DNA from: Amycolatopsis sp. | Lineage (GTDB): Bacteria; Actinomycetota; Actinomycetes; Mycobacteriales; Pseudonocardiaceae | Direction of reading: 5' to 3' | Assembly: GCF_025464955.1 (NCBI RefSeq) | Contig: NZ_JAODNM010000179.1 | Location: 1-59,629 of the forward strand | DNA length: 59,629 nt | Part shown: positions 53,798-59,629 of the stretch, in pieces | Numbering within the stretch: the first letter of the stretch is position 1 | How the letters are laid out: each line of letters opens with the position of its first letter | Notes under the pieces: generated by a model | The model's input: the letters and a program-made list of their open reading frames with translations, nothing else | What the model was told of the DNA's origin: nothing | The model's database searches: none | Program-made: the position numbers and the translations under genes

Positions 53798-54553
53798 CTA
53801 CGAGTGCGTCACCGACAGGTGATTGATGACGACCTCGCCGTAGTTGCTTGCTGCGCAAGGCGAGGAGTTGCCGCAGTTTGCCTGGGTATAGGCACCGGCT
53901 TTGAAATAGTTCGTCTTCGACTTACTGCTGATCGTGGTCTGCAATACCCCGTTGTAGTACGCCTTCACCTTTCCGCCGCTGACGACGAACTTGGCCTCGA
54001 ACCACGTACCCGGCTGGTAGTTGGCGGTGACCAGCTTGTAGGTGCTGTTGTTCCCCGAACTGACGTAGAGGCTCCTGCCCTTCAGCCGGAACGCCGTCAG
54101 GTCACTGCTCGCGTCGTGGATCTGCCCGGCGACGATCTCCGGCTTGCTCGCGGGTACGTGCGTGATCGCCTCGTCGACGATCATCGTGTGCGTGCCTGAC
54201 GTAGTCGACCAACTCGCCAGGTTCGCCCCGCTTCCGCTCATCTCCCGCAGTTCGGAACGGGGATAGCCACTGTTCGAGGTGGTCGTCCCGTTCACCGCCG
54301 CGCGGAACTGGATACCACCGCAGTCGGCCGTGGCGGCGAACCACGGCGAGGCCGAGTAGCTCGCGAGTTGCGGCTGCTTGACTTCGATGGGGCTGCCCGA
54401 CGAACCGGTGGGCAGAGTCAGCTTCCAGTCCGTGGACAAGTTGATCGCGCCGGCCGGGGTACAGGAGGCCGCCGCCGCGGAAGCGGTGGCGGGCAGGGCG
54501 CATATCCCGGCGGTCAATATCGGTGCGAAGATCCACAGTAGACGCTTGTGCAT
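53798..54553 (-). CDS. secreted PL7 polysaccharide (alginate) lyase
   Basis: The 251-residue enzyme has a signal peptide (about 28 residues) and the three PL7 motifs in order: RSELREM, QIHD and YFKAGAYTQ. These line the catalytic cleft in PL7 lyases, which cleave alginate or related polyuronates by beta-elimination. In QIHD the fourth position is Asp. It lies 50 bases downstream of a second lyase-like gene on the same strand, so the two probably act together on one polysaccharide. Confidence 0.9.
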   Translation of the reverse strand: MHKRLLWIFAPILTAGICALPATASAAAASCTPAGAINLSTDWKLTLPTGSSGSPIEVKQPQLASYSASPWFAATADCGGIQFRAAVNGTTTSNSGYPRSELREMSGSGANLASWSTTSGTHTMIVDEAITHVPASKPEIVAGQIHDASSDLTAFRLKGRSLYVSSGNNSTYKLVTANYQPGTWFEAKFVVSGGKVKAYYNGVLQTTISSKSKTNYFKAGAYTQANCGNSSPCAASNYGEVVINHLSVTHS

Positions 54554-54603
54554 GCCGTATCTCCTTTGATGCGGACGGTTTCTACAGGGGAGGGGAGAGA
54601 CAA

Positions 54604-55956
54604 TCAGCTGTGGGTCAGGGAGATGTCGTCGAGCTGCTCGGCGGCGGGCCGTACCGGGTACAGGTCACCTCCCGGCGGCACGGGTGTGTGGGCGAGCGCC
54701 GCACGGGCGGCGCGGTCGCCCTGGTCGGCGGCAGCGTGCAAACTGTCGAGCGCGGCGTACTGGTTGAAGGCGATGTCCGGGTGGGGCCAGTAAGAAGCGC
54801 CGCCGGTCGCGGCCGGGATCAAGAAGTCGACCGCCTTGAACAGGCTGCCACCCTGCGGGGTCCGGTAGGCCCACAGATCGACGCCCACGTGCTTGCCGAT
54901 CGCCGCCAGCCGGGTCATCGCGACCAGGTTGAAGGTGAAATAGTGGTAGCTGAGGGTGCGGATGGCTTCTTGCGGCTGGTTGCCGTCGCCATCGATCTGC
55001 GTGTCGATCCGGGTGCTCTCGGCGTTTTGGACGATCTGCCTGGCAAGGGTCTTGTTGCCGGTGTAGAGCGCGATTCCGGCGGACAGCATTTCGTAGAACG
55101 TGCCGTGGTTGTTCGTTTGCGCGGCCTCGTCCTTGCCGTTCTTACTCGTCTGCAGCCACGTCAGGAAGTCGCCGGACCACGCCTTCAGGCCGGCGTTGTC
55201 GGTCCCGTTCCAGCCCGGCGCGCCGGTGTCGAGAATCGCCGCGGCGTCCAGGACCTGGGTGAACGTATACGAAAACTCGATGATCCCGATGCCCCGGCCG
55301 TCGGTCTTGCACGGAATGCCCTGGGCGAAGTTCAGGTTCGGGTTCATCCGGGTCGCGGCGTCGAGGAACCAGGTGCGCAGGTCGAGCGCCGCGCGCTGCG
55401 CATAAGCCGGGTTACGCGTGTAGTACCACGCAAGGGAAAGTTGATAGATCGAGCTGAACGCGGTCAACCGCTCGGACTTGTCCGGAATGGCGTCGGTCGC
55501 CGGGTTGCGTACGCCGTCCTTCTGGACATAGGGGCAGCCAGAAGGATTCGCCGGCGTCGGCGGCTGAGTGGGCCAGTAGTACGGCGCCAGGCTCAGGTAG
55601 TCGTGCTTGTCGCCGCTGGGCGGCGTCTGCGGCTTGTCCACCACCGTCCATGGGCCCTTCGTCAAGGCCGCATTTGCCTGCGTCAGCAGCTTGTTCAACG
55701 AGGTACGCGTGGTGCGATCCCCGATTAGTAGGGCGATCTTGTTACGTACCAACTGGTTGCCGTCGAGCACCGCGGTGTCCGGGGCACACAGCAGCGACGC
55801 CGCGGGCACTCTGCAGAATAGGCTGGGAGAGTCGCTGGACGCTGGGACCGGAGCGGCGGCAGCGACGCCCGCCGTTGTCGAGAACACTGCCGTCACTGTG
55901 GCCAGGACGGCGAAGACGCGAGCGAAACGGGGACGGGACCGAGGGGGATGCAGCAC
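54604..55956 (-). CDS. secreted alginate lyase-type (PF05426) enzyme
   Basis: The 450-residue protein has a signal peptide (VFAVLATVTAVFSTTAGVAAAA) and an alpha/alpha-barrel-type alginate lyase domain. Marker segments are YLSLAPYYWP, DKSERLTAFSSIYQLSLAWYY, NNHGTFYEM with the conserved Asn-Asn-His, and a Tyr-rich end (RTLSYHYFTFNLVAM). The GTG start at 55956 has GGAG 7 bases upstream; the frame extends to 57096 but that part is antisense to the regulator. It probably shares a transcript with the PL7 gene. Confidence 0.88.
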   Translation of the reverse strand: MLHPPRSRPRFARVFAVLATVTAVFSTTAGVAAAAPVPASSDSPSLFCRVPAASLLCAPDTAVLDGNQLVRNKIALLIGDRTTRTSLNKLLTQANAALTKGPWTVVDKPQTPPSGDKHDYLSLAPYYWPTQPPTPANPSGCPYVQKDGVRNPATDAIPDKSERLTAFSSIYQLSLAWYYTRNPAYAQRAALDLRTWFLDAATRMNPNLNFAQGIPCKTDGRGIGIIEFSYTFTQVLDAAAILDTGAPGWNGTDNAGLKAWSGDFLTWLQTSKNGKDEAAQTNNHGTFYEMLSAGIALYTGNKTLARQIVQNAESTRIDTQIDGDGNQPQEAIRTLSYHYFTFNLVAMTRLAAIGKHVGVDLWAYRTPQGGSLFKAVDFLIPAATGGASYWPHPDIAFNQYAALDSLHAAADQGDRAARAALAHTPVPPGGDLYPVRPAAEQLDDISLTHS

Positions 55957-56121
55957 TGCAACTCCATTCAGATATATGAACCGTCTGCATGTATGTGAAC
56001 ACAAGGTAGTGAGATGGGCGCTTTGTCGGCCAGTCGGCAGGACGCCCGGCGTTACGAAACCGCAAGATACGCCCAGTATTACGGCCTGTAACCGCGTTAC
56101 GAATGAGTTAGGCTCCGGCGC
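55957..56121. promoter_or_regulatory. divergent promoter region with GCGTTACGAA direct repeats
   Basis: The 165 bases between the lyase genes and the LuxR regulator hold GCGTTACGAA at 56049-56058 and again at 56094-56103, 45 bases apart. Overlapping the second copy is a dyad, GTAAC-CGC-GTTAC (56088-56100). These may be sites for the regulator itself; the regulator starts within 20 bases of the second copy, suggesting a short or leaderless mRNA. Confidence 0.5.
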
Positions 56122-58539
56122 GTGCCAACGACGTGCGAGCTTTGCGCAGGCTGCGGAGCGACTCTTGCCGCACCTCCGAACGAGGAGATGCGGCGGCGCG
56201 GCGGCCGTCAGGCTTTCTACTGCTCGAACGCCTGTCGGCAACGTGCTTACCGCCGGCGCATGTCGGCAATTACGAACCGGCGGAACAACTCGTCCGCCGG
56301 CACCGCGCTGCCCTCGTTCTCCGCGACCTTCGTCGGCCGGAAACCACAGTCCGCGCACCTGAGACGGCTGGTGGCAAGACATCGGCTCGTCACGCTGACC
56401 GGCCCGCCCGGGGTCGGCAAGACCCGGTTGGTGGCCGAGGTCGCCGGGCGGAGCCGTGGTCTGTTCGCCGATGATCTCTGGTGGGTGGACCTTTCTGAAG
56501 TCGCCGGGGACGATCAGGTGCCAGTGGCTGTGCTTGACGGTCTGCGCGCGGCCGGTGCGGCGGCGGGGAAGCCGCCGGCTGAGTGTGATCTGCTTCTGGT
56601 GCTGGACAACAGTGACCGTGTCCTCGACGGTTGCCGTCGGGTGGTCGAAAAGATTCTGCCGCAGTGTCCGTCCGTGCGGCTGCTGGTGACCAGTCGCTCG
56701 GCACTGGGAATGCCCGCCGAGCAACTCCTTCCGCTGGTGGGGCTGGAGCTGCCCGATCTCGCGACGGCGTCGCCCGACCAGCTGGGGCGCGCCGAAGCAG
56801 TGCGGCTCTTCACGGACCGGATCCTGTTGTCCGACCCCGGTTTCGCGGTCACCGCCACCAACGTGGCCGAGGTCGCCGCGATCTGTGGCCGGCTGGAAGG
56901 CATGCCGCTCGCCCTCGAACTCGCCGCGCCGCGGGTGCGGCTGCTGGGCATCACCGAGCTGCTCCGCCGTCTCGGCGACGGGCTTGGTCTTGTCAGCGAC
57001 CGTGCCCGGACGAGCACACCGTGGCACACCGGCATCCGCGCGGCGATCGAATGGGGCCATGGCGTACTGAACCCAGCGCAAAGCCTGATGTGGCAACGTC
57101 TTTCCGTGCTACCGGGGCCGTTCGACGTCGAAGTCGCCACCGCGATCTGCGTCGAGGACACCGACGGTGCGGACGGGGTCCTGTCGCTGTTGGGACAGCT
57201 CGAAGCCAAGTCTCTGCTCACCCCGATGACGACTGATGACGGCTCGGTGGCACTGCGGCAGTGGGCAGCCGGGCGGGCGTTCGCGCGGGAGCGACTGACC
57301 GCCGCGGGTGAGGCCGACCGCACCTACGCCCGGCTGGCGGTGTATCTGGTCGCCGAGATCGAACCGCACCTTCAGGCTTTCCTGATCCCGGCCGGCTTGT
57401 GCGAGCGGGTCGTCGCGCGCGCCGACCACGTCCTGGCCGCGATCGACTGGCTGGTGGAGCGTGACGACGATCGCCACGCCGTGCTCGCGTGCGGGCTGGC
57501 CCGTTCATGGATGGCGCTCGGGCGGAATCTCGTCGAGAGCGAGCAGTTGTTGCGCGAAGCGTTGCCGACGGCAGGCCACTTGCCCGGGCTCACGGCGTCG
57601 CTGCTGGCCGGGCTGTGCAAGGCGGCTCACCGGCACGGCCGCTACGAGGAACAACTGCGGATCGGCGCCGAAGCGCTGACCGTCGAAAGCACGCTCGGCC
57701 GACCGGCCAGGATTGCGTCGGTCCACAATCTGCTCGCCTCGGCGCATCGGTCCTCGGGCAACGTCCCGCAGGCCTACCGCCACTACCGGCGCGCACTCGA
57801 CATCGCGCGGACGCTCGACGACCCCGCGGTGCTTTCGCTGCTGCTCAACGACGTCGCCTGGGCTGCGCTCGAATGGGACAACCCAGCCCTCGCCCACGAA
57901 ATGCTGGCTGAAGGACTGCCACTCGCCCGAGCCAACGCGACTCCGGGGAGGCTCGCCAGCATCCTCCACACGGCCGGCTCCCTCGCGCTGTCCGAAGACG
58001 ACTACGAGACCGCCGAAGCGCATTTTGTCGAAGCGCTACTCGTCACCAACCCAACGGACGGTCTGAAAGTCCCCCATTTTGTCGAAGGCATCGCCATCGT
58101 GCTGGCCGCAAACGGCGAGAGCGAGCGTGCGCTGGGCCTCTTCGCCTGCGCCGACAGCATCCGGCTGGAGATGCGCGCCGCCGCGGAACCGGCATGGCAG
58201 CACCGCGTGTACCAGACCGTCGACCGCACCGTGACCGAGATTGGCACCCGCAGAGCCCGTACGGCGAGCGCGGCGGGCGCGCGCATCGGCCTCCCGGACG
58301 CCGTCGAATACGCGTTGAACGCCAGCGAACACTTCCACGCGACCGGCCGGGAACTGCTGACCCGGCAGGAACACACCGTCGCCGCCCTGGTCGCCGACGG
58401 TCTGACCAACCAGCAGATCGCCCGGCGCCTGGGTATCTCTTCGCGCACGGTCGCAACCCACCTGGAACGCATCCGCGCCAAACTCGGCGTCCGGCCCCGC
58501 CCAGCCCTCGCCGCCTGGTTCACCCGGGCCGGCCGTTGA
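56122..58539 (+). CDS. large STAND-ATPase LuxR regulator with N-terminal zinc-finger-like motif
   Basis: This 805-residue protein begins with a Cys-rich segment (CELCAGCGAT...FYCSNACRQRAYRRR, residues 5-45). A STAND/NB-ARC ATPase follows, with Walker A GPPGVGKTRL near residue 93 and Walker B LLLVLDNSDRV. Helical repeats of TPR type occupy about 470-680, and the C-terminal LuxR HTH (LTRQEHTVAALVADGLTNQQIARRLGISSRTVATHLERIRAKLG) is near 745-790. It senses an unknown ligand through the repeats and may activate the divergent lyase genes. Confidence 0.85.
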   Translation: MPTTCELCAGCGATLAAPPNEEMRRRGGRQAFYCSNACRQRAYRRRMSAITNRRNNSSAGTALPSFSATFVGRKPQSAHLRRLVARHRLVTLTGPPGVGKTRLVAEVAGRSRGLFADDLWWVDLSEVAGDDQVPVAVLDGLRAAGAAAGKPPAECDLLLVLDNSDRVLDGCRRVVEKILPQCPSVRLLVTSRSALGMPAEQLLPLVGLELPDLATASPDQLGRAEAVRLFTDRILLSDPGFAVTATNVAEVAAICGRLEGMPLALELAAPRVRLLGITELLRRLGDGLGLVSDRARTSTPWHTGIRAAIEWGHGVLNPAQSLMWQRLSVLPGPFDVEVATAICVEDTDGADGVLSLLGQLEAKSLLTPMTTDDGSVALRQWAAGRAFARERLTAAGEADRTYARLAVYLVAEIEPHLQAFLIPAGLCERVVARADHVLAAIDWLVERDDDRHAVLACGLARSWMALGRNLVESEQLLREALPTAGHLPGLTASLLAGLCKAAHRHGRYEEQLRIGAEALTVESTLGRPARIASVHNLLASAHRSSGNVPQAYRHYRRALDIARTLDDPAVLSLLLNDVAWAALEWDNPALAHEMLAEGLPLARANATPGRLASILHTAGSLALSEDDYETAEAHFVEALLVTNPTDGLKVPHFVEGIAIVLAANGESERALGLFACADSIRLEMRAAAEPAWQHRVYQTVDRTVTEIGTRRARTASAAGARIGLPDAVEYALNASEHFHATGRELLTRQEHTVAALVADGLTNQQIARRLGISSRTVATHLERIRAKLGVRPRPALAAWFTRAGR

Positions 58540-58735
58540 TTCGGCGGACGTAACGCACTCGATCCGAACTCCTGATCTCGACGTTGATCGTTGTGCCGCT
58601 CATCTTGGTGGCCGCCGTGATCATCTTGGGTTTGGCGCTCAGCTAGCCAGGCACGGGGAACAGCACTGAGCCCCCAGCTCCGTGAAGTGCTGAGGGCTCA
58701 GCCTCTCCTCCAGAGGCGAAGGTGGTACCCGGTCG

Positions 58736-59002
58736 ATGCGCCCGGAGAGTCGACGCACCGACCGGGAGTCAGTCGTCCTGCTCGATTTCGGCATTCGCCT
58801 GGTGAACGTCGTCGACCAGGCCACCCAGCTCGAAGTGCTGGCCGTCATGGGCGGGTGTGTCCGTCTGCTGCGCTCCCAGTTGACAAGTCGGGCAGCCCCG
58901 TTCGAGAAGCCCTTAGTTCGCCAGCCGCGCTCGCGCCGCTTACCGAGCTTCGTGAAGCGGATCCAAGGCACACCTGACGTGGTGCTGGTGGTGCCCCTGT
59001 GA
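58736..59002 (+). CDS. hypothetical protein
   Basis: This 88-residue candidate has strong G/C third-position bias and reads plausibly (ESVVLLDFGIRLVNVVDQAT, QLEVLAVMGGCVRLL), ending in the tail DVVLVVPL. Bases encoding a similar tail also occur at about 50617-50641, where no upstream ORF remains. No domain is recognised and the ribosome-binding site is weak. It may be a small gene or a fragment of a mobile-element protein. Confidence 0.25.
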   Translation: MRPESRRTDRESVVLLDFGIRLVNVVDQATQLEVLAVMGGCVRLLRSQLTSRAAPFEKPLVRQPRSRRLPSFVKRIQGTPDVVLVVPL

Positions 59003-59502
59003 CTGCTGGGGCCAGCTGGTCCGGGTTTCCTGTGTACGAAACGTCCCCCGATACAAATGGTTTGTACTAAACGTCCCCCGAGTCGCTCGTGCCGGCCGCA
59101 ACGCCACAGCAGCACCCACTTCCCCGTCAGCCCAGGACTCGCGCTTCGTGGTCACCCACACCAAGCCGACGTCGTCTCACCCGGCCGTGTCACGTTCGTC
59201 ACCGATGGCATGGCCGGCGCTATCGGAGACATCAAGAGTGAGGTCGGTAAGCGGATGGTAAAGAGCGTCGGCTCGCCGACCAGGTCGAGTTCGAGGATAA
59301 TCATCCTTCGCGGCCGACGAGGTCGGCCGCCGGTCACCATCGCCGGTCCCGGACGTTGTGGGGAGGAATGCCAGCGCTACGGTGAGTGTGGCGGGCGAAG
59401 CTGTCGACACCAGCGCGGGCACCATTCGCGCGGCGGTGGTCTGCGGTAATTGTGGCTTTTGGCGGGCTTTGCGTACCGCCCTGTTGTTGAGGACGGTTTC
59501 GA
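59003..59502. other. 500-base noncoding stretch with a direct repeat
   Basis: Nothing gene-like is convincing. It carries two 19-base near-identical repeats at 59033-59051 and 59063-59081. The rest contains short ORFs on both strands that lack coding bias or matching homology. The promoter for the gene at 59503 is expected within the last 100 bases, but no clear box is seen. Confidence 0.5.
59033..59081. repeat. pair of 19-bp direct repeats, 30-bp period
   Basis: TGTACGAAACGTCCCCCGA (59033-59051) recurs as TGTACTAAACGTCCCCCGA (59063-59081), with one mismatch. The ACGTCCCCCGA core looks like transposon-end or regulator-site sequence. No transposase gene is nearby. Confidence 0.6.
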
Positions 59503-59629
59503 GTGAGTAATCCGTTGGTTGCGCCGGTGAAGGATTCGACGAAGGCGTACTCCGGTATTTCGTTGGCTGAGTCGGCGGCGAGTCTGGCGCAGGGTATCGA
59601 GAGTGGTGACTGGGCGTCGATCGCGATGG
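59503..59629 (+). CDS. T7SS-type secreted protein, N-terminus (cut by right edge)
   Basis: The frame from GTG 59503 to the window end gives SNPLVAPVKDSTKAYSGISL and AESAASLAQGIESGDWASIAM. This matches the N-terminal leader of the large ESX/WXG-associated polymorphic proteins of Amycolatopsis-type actinomycetes, which precede a C-terminal toxin or enzymatic domain. A GAGG site lies 11 bases upstream. Only 42 residues are visible, so the C-terminal activity is unknown. Confidence 0.55.
   Translation, partial: MSNPLVAPVKDSTKAYSGISLAESAASLAQGIESGDWASIAM

Noticed and set aside
55957..57096. N-terminal extension of the alginate lyase ORF
   Set aside because: It is antisense to the LuxR regulator. 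The signal peptide begins directly after the GTG at 55956, which has a good ribosome-binding site.
58584..58646. 21-residue hydrophobic peptide starting at TTG
   Set aside because: It reads as one membrane helix (LIVVPLILVAAVIILGLALS) and is intriguing, but there is no clear ribosome-binding site or conserved context, and a chance hydrophobic run cannot be excluded.

Overview
The window is high-GC DNA with actinobacterial hallmarks: strong G/C third-position bias, frequent GTG starts, ATGA and GTGA start/stop overlaps, a WhiB-like protein, an orphan MmpS-type protein, a T7SS-type secreted-protein N-terminus, and many secreted hydrolases. I infer a Pseudonocardiaceae-type soil actinomycete, Amycolatopsis-like. 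That is judged from protein style, not from a database search.

Region 1 (1-6.8 kb) is one end of an integrative, conjugative actinomycete element (AICE-like). It holds a partial XRE-type repressor divergent from an excisionase-like HTH gene across a repeated operator, then a WhiB-like regulator, two Spd-type membrane proteins, a TraB/FtsK DNA translocase, two small coupled ORFs and a converging serine recombinase. The recombinase is split by a frameshift. The element abuts a headless 3' fragment of a VOC (glyoxalase-like) gene, which marks the probable insertion site. No replication initiator is visible.

Region 2 (6.8-18.4 kb) is chromosomal. It contains a bacterial calpain-like cysteine protease next to an alpha/beta hydrolase, and an ABC-2 exporter whose ATPase is fused to an extracellular S15/CocE-type hydrolase. 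A TerC-family metal exporter follows, behind what looks like a yybP-ykoY (Mn2+) riboswitch. Then come an S9 peptidase, a GNAT acetyltransferase and a RES/Xre toxin-antitoxin pair.

Region 3 (18.5-26.4 kb) is a sugar regulon: RbsABC-like ABC importer, LacI repressor, FucI-like isomerase and FGGY kinase. Both forward transcription units have a TTGACA-17-TAnnnT promoter followed within about 6-8 bases by an AATCGATT-centred operator, so one LacI protein probably controls the whole set.

Region 4 (26.5-33.6 kb) is a patchwork of regulators and small genes, several of them broken. It has a DUF3761-type lipoprotein, a wHTH pseudogene with a one-base insertion, a MarR regulator with two 12-bp palindromes, a kinase-like protein coupled to an AraC regulator, MmpS, an HxlR pseudogene, a histidine phosphatase, and a Na+/H+ antiporter carrying a ZnF-UBP tail.

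Region 5 (33.7-49.2 kb) holds a secreted GH20 hexosaminidase, a type-B carboxylesterase, an amidase remnant and a large secreted beta-helix/PKD protein. It also holds a tightly coupled hydroxyproline-catabolism operon: XRE-cupin regulator, three-subunit D-hydroxyproline dehydrogenase, deaminase, epimerase and aminopeptidase P. A convergent secreted sedolisin follows.

Region 6 (49.4-59.6 kb) carries a secreted endonuclease I, a membrane GGDEF protein, an exported RidA-like protein with a membrane partner and two secreted polysaccharide lyases. These are followed by a large divergent STAND-LuxR regulator, a repeat-containing intergenic stretch, and the start of a T7SS-type protein cut by the right edge.
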